A stretch of DNA of 64,000 bases from Methylorubrum suomiense (GTDB lineage: Bacteria; Pseudomonadota; Alphaproteobacteria; Rhizobiales; Beijerinckiaceae). The translations under genes and the position numbers were made by a program. A model generated the notes under the pieces. It searched no databases, was not told the DNA's origin, and was given only the letters and a program-made list of their open reading frames with translations. The DNA lies in contig NZ_BPRE01000011.1 of the NCBI RefSeq assembly GCF_022179765.1, positions 1-64,000 of the forward strand, read 5' to 3'. Below, piece after piece: positions 10,772 to 18,657 of this stretch (its first letter is position 1; the number at the start of each line of letters is the position of its first letter).

Positions 10772-12853
10772 TCAGAACACCTGCGCGGCGCTGCCATTGC
10801 CCTTCGGGGCGCCCGGCACGCCGGCGGCGGCGTCCGCATTGTCGGCGGCGCGCTTGTCGAGGGCGCGACCCACCACTTTGGCGAGACCGACCATGATCTT
10901 GTCGAGCTCGTAATCCTTCGGCGTGTAGACGGCGGTCACGCCCATATTCTTGAGCACCAGCTCGTCCTCGGGCGAGATGATGCCGCCTACCACGACCGGC
11001 ACGTGGTCGAGCCCGGCCTCGCGCAGCTTCGCCTTGACCTCCCGCACCAGCGGCACGTGGCTGCCCGACAGAACCGAGAGCCCGATGACGTGGGCGCCGC
11101 GCTCGACCGCCTTGGCGACGATCTCGGTCGGGGTCTGGCGGATGCCGTCATAGGTCACGTCGAAGCCGACATCGCGGGCGCGGAGCGCAATCTGCTCGGC
11201 GCCGTTCGAGTGGCCGTCGAGGCCCGGCTTGCCGACGACGAGCTTCGGCGTCTCGCCGAGCCGCTCGCCGAGATCGGCAATGAGAAGCTTCGCCTCTTCC
11301 GCCGCGCCCGACGACACCGTCTGCAGTGTGACGCCGGTGGGGGCACGGTACTCGCCGAACACCTGCCGCAGGCGTCCGCCCCACTCACCGGTGGTGACGC
11401 CGGCTTTCGCGGCGGCAATCGAGGGCGGCATGATGTTCGCGCCCGAACGGGCGGCCTGCTCCAGGTCTTCGAGGGCCTTGGCCACGGCCTTGTCGTCGCG
11501 CTTGGCGCGCCAGTCGCGGATGCGGGCCTCGGCCTCCATCTCCACCGTCTCGGAGACGGTGAAGATCGCGCCCTCCCCGGCCGTTAGCGGCGAGGGCTCG
11601 CCGTTCTGCCACTTGTTGACGCCGACCACGATCTGCTCGCCGCGCTCGATGGCGGCGATGCGCTTGGCATTCGACTCAACGAGCGCGCGCTTCAGCTCAC
11701 CCGCCTCGACCGCGGTGACGGCGCCACCCAGCTCGGCGATGCGCTTGAGCTCGGCGCGGGTCTGCTCCTTCAGGGCCTCGACCCGGGCCTCGATGACCTT
11801 CGAGCCGTCGAAGATGTCATCGTATTCGAGCAGGTCGGTCTCGAAGGCGAGGATCTGCTGCATGCGCATCGACCATTGCTGGTCCCAGGGCCGCGGCAGG
11901 CCGAGCGCCTCGTTCCAGGCCGGCAACTGGACCGCGCGGGCGCGGGCGCGCTTCGACAGGGTGACGGCCAGCATCTCGATCAGGATGCGGTGGACGTTGT
12001 TTTCCGGCTGCTGCTCGGTGAGTCCGAGCGAGTTCACCTGCACGCCGTACCGGAAGATCCGCTTCTTGGCGTCGGTGATGCCGTAGCGCTCCTGGGCGAT
12101 CTCGTCCCACAGCTCGGCGAAAGCCCGCATCTTGCAGATTTCGGTGACGAACCGCATGCCGGCATTCACGAAGAACGAGATCCGGCTGAACACGTTCGAG
12201 AAGTTGGCCTCGTCGAAATCGGGGTCGTCGCGCACGGTGTCGAGCACCGCGATGGCGATGGCGAGCGCGTAGGACAGCTCCTGGACCGGCGTCGCCCCCG
12301 CCTCCTGCAGATGGTAGGAGCAGACATTCATCGGGTTCCACTTCGGCACTTCCTTGGTCGTGAACAGGATCACGTCCTTGGTGAGCCGCAGGCTGGGAGC
12401 GGGCGGGAACACGTAGGTCCCGCGGGAGAGATACTCCTTGATGATGTCGTTCTGCGTGGTGCCCTGCAGCGCCGAGATCGGCGCGCCCTGCTCTTCGGCC
12501 ACCGCGAGGTAGAGCGACAACAGCCACGGGGCCGTGGCGTTGATCGTCATCGACGTGTTCATCTGCGCCAGCGGGATCTGGTCGAACAGCGTGCGCATGT
12601 CGCCCAGATGCGCCACCGACACGCCGACCTTGCCGACCTCGCCGCGGGCGAGTTCGTCGTCCGGGTCGTAGCCGGTCTGGGTCGGCAGGTCGAAGGCGAC
12701 CGAGAGGCCGGTCTGACCCTTGGCGAGGTTGCCGCGGTAGAGCTTGTTCGATTCCGCCGCGTTGGAGTGCCCGGCATAGGTCCGGATCAGCCAAGGCTTG
12801 TCCCGCTCGGGCTTGTCGTTCTTGATCTCGGCGACGCTCGCGGTGGCGCTCAT
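10772..12853 (-). CDS. ecm: Ethylmalonyl-CoA mutase (B12-dependent)
   Basis: This adenosylcobalamin enzyme converts (2R)-ethylmalonyl-CoA to (2S)-methylsuccinyl-CoA in the ethylmalonyl-CoA pathway for acetyl-CoA assimilation (MeaA in older literature). The N-terminal acyl-CoA mutase barrel covers about residues 1-530, including FDLPTQTGYD. The C-terminal B12 domain has the base-off DxHxxG motif in PGLDGHSNGAEQIA near 540-553. Methylmalonyl-CoA and isobutyryl-CoA mutases are close relatives; the neighbouring ccr decides for Ecm. The ATG at 12853 (MSATASV) with GGGAG upstream is preferred over a TTG six codons earlier. At 693 aa it is full length as a single chain. It is transcribed away from ccr. 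Confidence 0.93.
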   Translation of the reverse strand: MSATASVAEIKNDKPERDKPWLIRTYAGHSNAAESNKLYRGNLAKGQTGLSVAFDLPTQTGYDPDDELARGEVGKVGVSVAHLGDMRTLFDQIPLAQMNTSMTINATAPWLLSLYLAVAEEQGAPISALQGTTQNDIIKEYLSRGTYVFPPAPSLRLTKDVILFTTKEVPKWNPMNVCSYHLQEAGATPVQELSYALAIAIAVLDTVRDDPDFDEANFSNVFSRISFFVNAGMRFVTEICKMRAFAELWDEIAQERYGITDAKKRIFRYGVQVNSLGLTEQQPENNVHRILIEMLAVTLSKRARARAVQLPAWNEALGLPRPWDQQWSMRMQQILAFETDLLEYDDIFDGSKVIEARVEALKEQTRAELKRIAELGGAVTAVEAGELKRALVESNAKRIAAIERGEQIVVGVNKWQNGEPSPLTAGEGAIFTVSETVEMEAEARIRDWRAKRDDKAVAKALEDLEQAARSGANIMPPSIAAAKAGVTTGEWGGRLRQVFGEYRAPTGVTLQTVSSGAAEEAKLLIADLGERLGETPKLVVGKPGLDGHSNGAEQIALRARDVGFDVTYDGIRQTPTEIVAKAVERGAHVIGLSVLSGSHVPLVREVKAKLREAGLDHVPVVVGGIISPEDELVLKNMGVTAVYTPKDYELDKIMVGLAKVVGRALDKRAADNADAAAGVPGAPKGNGSAAQVF

Positions 12854-13014
12854 CCGGCTCGACTCCCTCAACGTCTTATTGGCGTGCGCGTCCCGCGCGC
12901 GATGTGAGCGGCACCGTAGCGAAGGTGCGGCGGCGCGTCATCTGGGAGAAAAGTCGAGGATCGGTGCCAGAGCCTTGAAAAACTTGACGAGTCGGAGAAG
13001 CGGAATTTTGGAGT

Positions 13015-13042
13015 CGGCCCGCCCGTCGGAGCGGACGGGCCG
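13015..13042 (-). terminator. Hairpin after the 13050-13460 gene
   Basis: On the minus strand an interrupted GC stem (GGCCCGTC pairing with GACGGG-CG-GGCC) begins about eight bases past the stop of the small secreted protein gene. No T-run follows directly. It may separate that gene from ecm. Confidence 0.35.
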
Positions 13043-13049
13043 TTCGCCG

Positions 13050-13460
13050 TCAGCGCATTGCGCCGCAGACACGCATGCGGCCCGCGCCGCCGTTGCTCTG
13101 GTGACTCTTGGCGTGGCCGATCGAGCCGGTCATGTCCTGGGTCGGGTTCCCGCCGGGGCGCTTCACGACGATATCGCAGCGCTGCCCGCCTCCGCTGCCC
13201 CAGCCGGGGAACGGCATCGTCGGCATGCCGCCGACGGCTGGAGCGGTGACGATCCGCCCCGGCGCGGGCAGCGAGCCGACCCGATCGATATCGGGCGCGA
13301 TGCTCGACCAGTTCGACGTGGACTTCGTGACCTTGTTCGTCTTCACGGTCGTGGATTTGGAGTGCCGGTCTTGACCAGCAGTCTGGCGTGCATCGGACGG
13401 CAGGGCCGTTGCGGAGACGAAAGCGAGGGAGAGCGCGGCGAGGGCGAGGAATCGCGGCAT
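13050..13460 (-). CDS. Small secreted protein of unknown function between ecm and ccr
   Basis: The 136-aa product begins with a Sec signal peptide (MPRFLALAALSLAFVSATA, probable cleavage near DARQ). The mature part is basic and rich in Ser/Thr/Lys, then Gly/Pro, with two cysteines (QRCDIVV and RVCGAMR) that could form a disulfide. I recognise no domain. The ATG at 13460 has GGAG upstream at good spacing; the longer frame to 13517 adds residues without a signal. It is transcribed like ecm and diverges from ccr. A link to the ethylmalonyl-CoA pathway is positional only. Confidence 0.72.
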   Translation of the reverse strand: MPRFLALAALSLAFVSATALPSDARQTAGQDRHSKSTTVKTNKVTKSTSNWSSIAPDIDRVGSLPAPGRIVTAPAVGGMPTMPFPGWGSGGGQRCDIVVKRPGGNPTQDMTGSIGHAKSHQSNGGAGRMRVCGAMR

Positions 13461-13560
13461 GGTTCTGCTCCGAAAAGTGACAGACGCTGATGAAACGAAC
13501 AGCACCCGCACTTTCATTGAGCGATTGTTTCGAAGATGTGCGTTAAGTCACAAAAGTAAA

Positions 13561-13578
13561 TTCGGATATTAATCCGAA
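13561..13578. promoter_or_regulatory. Perfect inverted repeat, candidate operator upstream of ccr
   Basis: TTCGGAT-ATTA-ATCCGAA has two perfect 7-base arms and sits 337-354 bases before the ccr start. The size suits a dimeric regulator. A TetR-family activator, CcrR, is known to act through a palindrome a few hundred bases upstream of ccr in M. extorquens; whether this is that site was not checked. Confidence 0.45.
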
Positions 13579-13766
13579 AATATTTCGATTTAAGCTGTAG
13601 GATTATTTCGGAAAGAACGATGCGATGCGTTTCGGCGGGGGCGCGGACCGCCTTGCCCGGTGTGGGCCGGAGGCGCGGTTCACCGTTCTCGATTCAGGTT
13701 CCCACCATGGTGAGAGCCTCGATTGGGAGCCCTACAAAAGATTATTTTGCATTCACCGGGGTCGGT

Positions 13767-13787
13767 ATAGGCCGACGCCTATTTTTT
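13767..13787 (+). terminator. Intrinsic terminator 1 in ccr leader
   Basis: ATAGGC-CGAC-GCCTAT forms a six-base-pair stem with a four-base loop and runs straight into six T residues. The upstream GTCGG (13761-13765) can instead pair with CCGAC (13772-13776), which would break this stem, so a terminator/antiterminator switch is possible. It reads towards ccr. Confidence 0.6.
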
Positions 13788-13794
13788 GTGCGTA

Positions 13795-13815
13795 ACGAGG
13801 GAATCCTCGTCTTTT
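13795..13815 (+). terminator. Intrinsic terminator 2 in ccr leader
   Basis: ACGAGG-GAAT-CCTCGT forms a six-base-pair stem followed by CTTTT. It lies seven bases after the T-run of the first terminator and reads the same way, making a tandem pair upstream of the ccr promoter. Confidence 0.55.
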
Positions 13816-13822
13816 AGGCCAC

Positions 13823-13852
13823 TTGGAAGGCTTGGAACATCATGCATATAGC
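13823..13852 (+). promoter_or_regulatory. Candidate ccr promoter
   Basis: TTGGAA (13823-13828) and TATAGC (13847-13852) are separated by 18 bases. The implied start near 13859 leaves a leader of about 55 bases. It lies just after the tandem terminators, which would insulate it from upstream transcription. Confidence 0.45.
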
Positions 13853-13914
13853 TTCCGCCAAGTTCGCTGCGGCGTTTGCGCCCGCGAACCAGCGACAGAA
13901 TAGGGAGTGCCACG

Positions 13915-15213
13915 ATGGCGGAGAGCGCAGCGCCGGCCTGGACCGGGCAGACGGCGGAAGCCAAGGACCTGTACGAACTCGGTGAGATTCCGCCGCTCGG
14001 CCACGTGCCGGCCAAGATGTACGCCTGGGCGATCCGCCGCGAGCGCCACGGGCCGCCGGAGCAGTCGCATCAGCTCGAAGTGCTGCCGGTGTGGGACATC
14101 GGCGATGACGAGGTGCTGGTCTACGTCATGGCCGCGGGCGTCAACTACAACGGTGTCTGGGCCGGCCTCGGCGAGCCGATCTCGCCGTTCGACGTGCACA
14201 AGGGCGAGTATCACATCGCGGGCTCCGACGCCTCCGGCATCGTCTGGAAGGTCGGCGCCAAGGTGAAGCGCTGGAAGGTCGGCGACGAAGTCATCGTCCA
14301 CTGCAATCGCGACGACGGTGACGACGAGGAGTGCAACGGCGGCGATCCGATGTTCTCGCCCTCGCAGCGCATCTGGGGCTACGAGACGGGCGACGGTTCG
14401 TTCGCGCAGTTCTGCCGGGTGCAGTCGCGCCAGCTGATGAAGCGGCCCCAGCATCTCACCTGGGAAGAGGCCGCCTGCTACACCCTCACCCTCGCCACCG
14501 CCTACCGCATGCTGTTCGGCCACGCACCGCACACCGTGCGGCCGGGCCAGAACGTGCTGGTCTGGGGCGCGTCCGGCGGCCTCGGCGTGTTCGCCGTGCA
14601 GCTCTGCGCGGCGTCGGGCGCCAACGCCATCGCGGTGATCTCGGACGAGTCGAAGCGCGACTACGTCATGAGCTTGGGCGCCAAGGGCGTCATCAACCGC
14701 AAGGACTTCGATTGCTGGGGCCAGCTGCCCAAGGTCAACAGCCCCGAATACAACACCTGGCTCAAGGAGGCCCGGAAGTTCGGTAAGGCGATCTGGGATA
14801 TCACCGGCAAGGGCAACGACGTCGACATCGTGTTCGAGCATCCGGGCGAGTCGACCTTCCCGGTCTCGACCCTGGTGGCCAAGCGCGGCGGCATGATCGT
14901 GTTCTGCGCCGGCACCACCGGCTTCAACATCACCTTCGACGCCCGCTACGTCTGGATGCGGCAGAAGCGTATCCAGGGCTCGCACTTCGCCCATCTCAAG
15001 CAGGCCTCGGCGGCGAACCAGTTCGTGATCGACCGGCGGATCGACCCCTGCATGAGCGAGGTCCTTCCCTGGGCCAAGATCCCGGCCGCCCACACCAAGA
15101 TGTGGAAGAACCAGCACCCGCCGGGCAACATGGCGGTGCTCGTCAACGCCACGCGGGCGGGCCTGCGCACCGTCGAGGACGTGATCGAGGCCGGTCCGCT
15201 CAAGGCGATGTAA
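13915..15213 (+). CDS. ccr: Crotonyl-CoA carboxylase/reductase
   Basis: This NADPH-dependent enzyme reductively carboxylates crotonyl-CoA to (2S)-ethylmalonyl-CoA, the defining step of the ethylmalonyl-CoA pathway. The 432-aa protein is a medium-chain dehydrogenase/reductase. It has an N-terminal GroES-like domain (MAAGVNYNGVWAGLG, with the conserved Asn), the segment IWGYETGDGSFAQF near 159-172, and a Rossmann nucleotide loop VLVWGASGGLGVFAVQL near 215-231. Length matches characterised carboxylating family members. The ATG at 13915 follows AGGGAG at ideal spacing. It diverges from ecm and is followed by two strong hairpins, so it is probably monocistronic. Confidence 0.96.
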   Translation: MAESAAPAWTGQTAEAKDLYELGEIPPLGHVPAKMYAWAIRRERHGPPEQSHQLEVLPVWDIGDDEVLVYVMAAGVNYNGVWAGLGEPISPFDVHKGEYHIAGSDASGIVWKVGAKVKRWKVGDEVIVHCNRDDGDDEECNGGDPMFSPSQRIWGYETGDGSFAQFCRVQSRQLMKRPQHLTWEEAACYTLTLATAYRMLFGHAPHTVRPGQNVLVWGASGGLGVFAVQLCAASGANAIAVISDESKRDYVMSLGAKGVINRKDFDCWGQLPKVNSPEYNTWLKEARKFGKAIWDITGKGNDVDIVFEHPGESTFPVSTLVAKRGGMIVFCAGTTGFNITFDARYVWMRQKRIQGSHFAHLKQASAANQFVIDRRIDPCMSEVLPWAKIPAAHTKMWKNQHPPGNMAVLVNATRAGLRTVEDVIEAGPLKAM

Positions 15214-15218
15214 TCCGA

Positions 15219-15250
15219 GCGTCCCGGCGCGAACGATCGCGCCGGGACGC
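15219..15250 (+). terminator. Strong hairpin downstream of ccr
   Basis: A perfect 13-base-pair stem (GCGTCCCGGCGCG and its complement) with a six-base loop starts six bases after the ccr stop codon. It has no T-run, but the stem is very stable. Confidence 0.6.
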
Positions 15251-15264
15251 CAATGGATCACGTG

Positions 15265-15294
15265 AAGCCGCCGATCCGGATGGATCGGCGGCTT
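15265..15294. terminator. Second hairpin downstream of ccr
   Basis: AAGCCGCCGATCC-GGAT-GGATCGGCGGCTT is a perfect 13-base-pair stem. It lies 14 bases after the first hairpin and 55 bases before the next start codon. Two strong stems in tandem suggest robust termination of ccr. Confidence 0.5.
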
Positions 15295-15349
15295 CATTCG
15301 TCTCCGGCGCCTGTTGAGCGTCGGTCGAAGCCCATAACGGGGATCAGGA

Positions 15350-15556
15350 ATGAGAATCGCGGCCGTGATCCTGGGTCTGATCCTGGCTGCCGCGACTTTC
15401 GTCTGGTTCTTCTACGTCGTGCCGCTGGGCTGCGCGATGAACACGACGGGCTGCAAGGAGCGCTTCACCGTATGGAGCGGCGTCGGGGTGATGCATTTCT
15501 GGTTGCCCCTCCTCGTCGCCACATCGGCCATCGTCTACGGCTCCGCACGGCGATAA
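15350..15556 (+). CDS. Small membrane protein, unknown function
   Basis: This 68-aa protein has a hydrophobic N-terminal helix (residues about 3-26) and a second at about 47-64, with two cysteines in the loop (GCAMNTTGC). The ATG follows ATCAGGA. I recognise no family. Hydrophobic layout and a usable ribosome binding site argue that it is real. It converges on the DUF3617-type gene. Confidence 0.6.
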   Translation: MRIAAVILGLILAAATFVWFFYVVPLGCAMNTTGCKERFTVWSGVGVMHFWLPLLVATSAIVYGSARR

Positions 15557-15602
15557 CGCGCCGAGGAAGCAGCCGACCGGCGGTCGCCCTACGCGACGAC
15601 GA

Positions 15603-16100
15603 TCACCGCGCTGCCGGATTGGGCATCTTCACGACTTTGCCGCCCGGAAGGATGATGTCGCCGGGGCTCTGGCCGGTCTCACAGGGGCCGAGATAGGTCG
15701 CATCGATCACCATCTGCCGCTGCACCGGCTCCTTCGCGCCGGGGAGACCCGTCAGCGTCGTGTCGACGACCATATGGATCTTGCTGTCGAAGTCGCCGGT
15801 GATCACGCTCTTCGCGACGGCCGAGACGGTTCCGATCGTGCACGCGCTCGCGCCCTCGTAACCGGCGTTCGTTTTCGTGAGCGTGTTCTTCGAGCAATTC
15901 TGTCCGCCGCCGAAGGCGCCCTGCGCGAATTGGTCGGTGCTGGCATCGATGCATTGGCGGGCGGTCACATTCTGGTCCGCCGTGATCGTCGTGCTCTCCC
16001 ACAGGCCAGCCTTCCGGGCCGGCATCGTCTCCGCCTGACCACTTGTGCCGCTGGCGGCGAACGCCGTGGCTACTGCGAGACCGATGAGACGACGATGCAT
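15603..16100 (-). CDS. DUF3617-type periplasmic protein
   Basis: The 165-aa product starts with a Sec signal peptide (LIGLAVATAFAASGTSGQAE) and continues with RKAGLWESTT, the hallmark opening of DUF3617 proteins. Three cysteines (RQCIDAS, QNCSKN and SACTIG) precede a C-terminal half that ends near LGPCETGQ. The function of the family is unknown. The ATG at 16100 has AGGAG seven bases upstream and was preferred over an ATG at 16115. It diverges from the PhnA-type gene. Confidence 0.8.
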   Translation of the reverse strand: MHRRLIGLAVATAFAASGTSGQAETMPARKAGLWESTTITADQNVTARQCIDASTDQFAQGAFGGGQNCSKNTLTKTNAGYEGASACTIGTVSAVAKSVITGDFDSKIHMVVDTTLTGLPGAKEPVQRQMVIDATYLGPCETGQSPGDIILPGGKVVKMPNPAAR

Positions 16101-16312
16101 GAATGCTCCTGGCATGACGCGGCGCCGTGGCCGCTCCGATGCCGAGGGGTAGTCAATGCAGGGGGGCGGTACAAGCGAGCGGCGAGAAGCGCGACCGCTG
16201 GCAGATTGACGGTCGGCGAACCGATCGAGCGGGGCACAGCCCTGCTTGCGCCCCCCTTGCCCAGCCGACCGGTGATGGCAGAACGATCGCTTCCACAGCC
16301 GAGGCACGGACT

Positions 16313-16615
16313 TTGACCACCGACGACGACACTTACCTGTACGACGAGGCGACCGGCGAATGGCGCCCGGCCTCGGAGATGGCGGCGGCCAAGGCGGCCG
16401 CGTCCATGGCCCGCGATGCATCCGGCAACGTCCTCGCCGATGGCGATGCCGTGGTCCTGATCAAGGACCTGAAGGTCAAGGGCGCGAACCAGACCTTGAA
16501 GCAGGGAACGGTGATCCGTTCGATCCGCCTGACGGACGATCCCGAGGAGATCGATTGTCGTCACGAGACCATCAAGGGCCTCGTCCTGCGTACGGAATTC
16601 GTGCGCAAGCGCTGA
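16313..16615 (+). CDS. PhnA/YjdM-type domain protein
   Basis: The 100-aa protein matches the C-terminal PhnA domain: residues about 35-100 contain DASGNVLADGDAVVLIKDL, then VKG and KQGTVIRSIRL, ending in RTEFVRKR. Full-length PhnA/YjdM proteins start with a zinc ribbon with four cysteines; here the N-terminus is DDDTYLYDEATGEWRPASE and has none. The frame is open upstream but the only sensible start near the fold is TTG at 16313. Despite the old name these proteins are not established phosphonate enzymes. Confidence 0.7.
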   Translation: MTTDDDTYLYDEATGEWRPASEMAAAKAAASMARDASGNVLADGDAVVLIKDLKVKGANQTLKQGTVIRSIRLTDDPEEIDCRHETIKGLVLRTEFVRKR

Positions 16616-16714
16616 GCGCGCCGCGACACGTGCGGGAGAGTCTGCGCGGCACGACAGAAGCTGCGAGCCGCGCCTGAAGCGATCCGGGTGGCGCGGTCCG
16701 CGAAGGTCGGCGGA

Positions 16715-16891
16715 TCAGCGCCCGCGGGTCGGATCCTGCGGCAGGTGGCGCCCGTAGGTCTCCTGCTTCGCCTCGCGTTCCTTGATGAGGTCGGCATAGG
16801 CCTGCCGCATCTCGGGCGAGACCGCCACGCTCTTACCCTTGGCGGGCTTGCGCTTGGGGGCCTTCTTGAAGGTATCGGACGGCTCGGCCAT
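16715..16891 (-). CDS. Small basic protein, unknown function
   Basis: The 58-aa product is lysine/arginine-rich at the N-terminus (FKKAPKRKPAKGKSVAV) and ends with a helix-prone segment (EMRQAYADLIKEREAKQETY). The ATG at 16891 is preceded by GGGAGA. It diverges from leuD. I recognise it only as the kind of short conserved hypothetical protein found in this order. Confidence 0.6.
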   Translation of the reverse strand: MAEPSDTFKKAPKRKPAKGKSVAVSPEMRQAYADLIKEREAKQETYGRHLPQDPTRGR

Positions 16892-17056
16892 GTTTCGCAG
16901 CGTCTCCCTGGTGTTCCGGTGGCGGACCACGCAAGGTCGAGGCCGGAGCGTGCTCCGTCCGCACGCCTTCCGGCGCGGCGACCTCGCTGCTAGAACGCGC
17001 CGGACATCGGAACGGGACCAGCATAGCCCGTCCGCGCGACGGTTTCGAGAAGAGCC

Positions 17057-17659
17057 ATGGAAAAGTTCACGACCCTGGAGGGCGTTGCCGCGCCTATGCG
17101 GATCATCAACGTCGATACCGACCGGATCATTCCGAAGCAGTATCTCAAGACGATCAAGCGCACCGGCCTCGGGAAGGGCCTGTTCTCCGAGATGCGCTAC
17201 AACGACGACGGTTCGGAGAATCCGGACTTCATCCTGAATCAGCCGGCCTATCGCAATGCCAAGATCCTCGTCGTCGGCGACAATTTCGGCTGCGGCTCCT
17301 CGCGCGAGCACGCGCCCTGGGCACTGGCCGATTTCGGTATTCGCTGCGTGATCTCGACGAGCTTCGCGGACATCTTCTTCAACAATTGCGCGAAGAACGG
17401 CATCCTGGCGATCGTGGTCTCGGCCGAGGATCTGGAAAAACTGTTCCTCGACGCCGAGCGGGGCGCCAACGCGACCCTGACGATCGACCTCGCCGCCCAG
17501 ACCATCAAGGGGCCCGACGGCGGCACTCTCCATTTCGACATCGACGAGGGCCGCAAGCATAATCTGCTCAACGGCCTCGATGAGATCGGGCTGACGCTGG
17601 AGCGGGCTCCGGCCATCACGGCGTTCGAGACGAAACTTTCCGAGCGCGGGTGGGCCTGA
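17057..17659 (+). CDS. leuD: 3-isopropylmalate dehydratase small subunit
   Basis: LeuD pairs with LeuC, encoded elsewhere, to isomerise 2-isopropylmalate to 3-isopropylmalate in leucine synthesis. The 200-aa protein has the aconitase swivel-domain signatures [16 protein letters not shown] near 19-34 and [17 protein letters not shown] near 74-90, then [15 protein letters not shown]. Length and motifs are complete. It stands alone on the plus strand with a short palindromic hairpin 9 bases downstream. Confidence 0.95.
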   Translation: MEKFTTLEGVAAPMRIINVDTDRIIPKQYLKTIKRTGLGKGLFSEMRYNDDGSENPDFILNQPAYRNAKILVVGDNFGCGSSREHAPWALADFGIRCVISTSFADIFFNNCAKNGILAIVVSAEDLEKLFLDAERGANATLTIDLAAQTIKGPDGGTLHFDIDEGRKHNLLNGLDEIGLTLERAPAITAFETKLSERGWA

Positions 17660-17668
17660 TCCCCCTCC

Positions 17669-17682
17669 CCGTCCCGGGACGG
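17669..17682 (+). terminator. Palindrome downstream of leuD
   Basis: CCGTCCCGGGACGG is a perfect 14-base palindrome just after the leuD stop. It is too short to fold with an open loop at full pairing and has no T-run, so a terminator role is only plausible. Confidence 0.3.
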
Positions 17683-17699
17683 ACTGATATCCGCGGGGG

Positions 17700-18017
17700 T
17701 CAGTTCCGTTCCTGGGCCCGATGGCGGAACGGACGCAGCATCCAGGCGAGACGTCCGATCTCGTCGTCGCGGCCCGTTCGACGCGGGTCGGCCCGGTCCG
17801 AACCGATATTGATCTCGTGCATCACTTGGCCGAGCAGCGGCGGCAGGGCCTGCCCATAGGCGTCGAGCAGTTCGGCAGCGTCGACGAGGGCGCGCAATTG
17901 AAGATCGGGGATCGGTCGACGCTCGATCTGCGCGTCGAGCGCTTGATCGGCCAGCAGGGTGGCGAGGCGCGAAACCTCCGACAGCCGGGCGGGCGAATGG
18001 GCGATGCCGCTGCTCAT
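17700..18017 (-). CDS. Hypothetical protein, 105 aa
   Basis: The product is mostly helical with leucine/alanine-rich segments (LATLLADQALDAQIERR and LVDAAELLDAYGQALPPLL) and an arginine-rich tail. No signal peptide, membrane helix or known motif is seen. The ATG at 18017 has GGAAG upstream. An opposing frame on the plus strand is longer but Arg/Gly-rich and unconvincing. Moderate confidence that it is a gene. Confidence 0.5.
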   Translation of the reverse strand: MSSGIAHSPARLSEVSRLATLLADQALDAQIERRPIPDLQLRALVDAAELLDAYGQALPPLLGQVMHEINIGSDRADPRRTGRDDEIGRLAWMLRPFRHRAQERN

Positions 18018-18113
18018 GGTGGGCGCTTCCTTCAGGTCCGAGCCAAGAGGCTAGCGAGGACATTATCCCGGGAGGGTGAGCCAATCGTTAGGGCGGCCCA
18101 GGGCGCGGTGTCC

Positions 18114-18587
18114 TCATCCGGCTGCGGCGCGCGCGAGGGCCGCCTCGTCGATCTTCACCATCCCCTGCATGGCGGTGAACACGCGGGCGGCGACCGCCGG
18201 ATCGGGGTCGGTCAGCAAGCGTGGCAGCGTTTCCGGAAAGATCTGCCACGGCACGCCCCAGCGGTCGCGCAGCCAGCCGCAGGCGAGTTCCTCTCCGCCG
18301 TCTGCCAGCGCCGCCCATAACCGGTCGACCTCCGCCTGATCGGCGCAGGGAACCGAGATCGAGGCCGCGGTCTGGTACGCGATCCGCGAACCGCCGTTGA
18401 GGGCCTGGAAGTTCTGGCCGCCGAGCGTGAAGGCGATCAGGATCACGTCGCCCGTTTGCCCGCCCGGCCAGGGACCGGGCGCATGTTGGATTAGCTCGAT
18501 GCGCGAATCGGGAATGAGGGAGACGTAGCGGTTCACCGCCGCCTCGGCCTCCCGCTCGAACCACAGGCAGGTGCTGACCGTAGGCAT
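18114..18587 (-). CDS. VOC-family (PhnB/glyoxalase-like) protein
   Basis: The 157-aa protein belongs to the PhnB-like branch of the vicinal-oxygen-chelate superfamily. Family signs are the opening CLWFEREAEAAVNRYVSLIP, the central FTLGGQNFQALNGG, and the C-terminal WGVPWQIFPETLPRLL with DPDPAVAARVFTAM. Members of this branch often bind small molecules or metals, but no activity can be assigned. The start has a charged N-terminus (MPTVSTCLWF), typical for the family. Confidence 0.85.
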   Translation of the reverse strand: MPTVSTCLWFEREAEAAVNRYVSLIPDSRIELIQHAPGPWPGGQTGDVILIAFTLGGQNFQALNGGSRIAYQTAASISVPCADQAEVDRLWAALADGGEELACGWLRDRWGVPWQIFPETLPRLLTDPDPAVAARVFTAMQGMVKIDEAALARAAAG

Positions 18588-18657
18588 GGCATCCTCGTTC
18601 CACCGCGACCCGGTCGAGGATAAGGCGGCAAGGATGGCAGGACCAAACCGGATTCGG

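Larger units (their letters stand above)
13461..13914. other. Structured divergent intergenic region upstream of ccr
   Basis: This 454-base gap is AT-richer than its surroundings at 13500-13610. In order it contains a perfect palindrome (13561-13578), a possible weak -10 TAGGAT (13598-13603), two tandem rightward terminators (13767-13815) and a promoter (13823-13852) just ahead of ccr. A 65-codon frame at 13620-13817 runs through both terminators and is judged not real. Confidence 0.6.

Noticed and set aside
12854..12871. Longer ecm start (TTG, MRESSR)
   Set aside because: It lacks a ribosome binding site, while the ATG at 12853 has GGGAG upstream.
13620..13817. 65-codon frame upstream of ccr
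   Set aside because: It passes through two T-run terminators, has no ribosome binding site and gives no plausible protein.
16070..16564. 164-codon minus-strand frame overlapping the PhnA-type gene
   Set aside because: The plus strand gives a recognisable PhnA domain; this frame does not.
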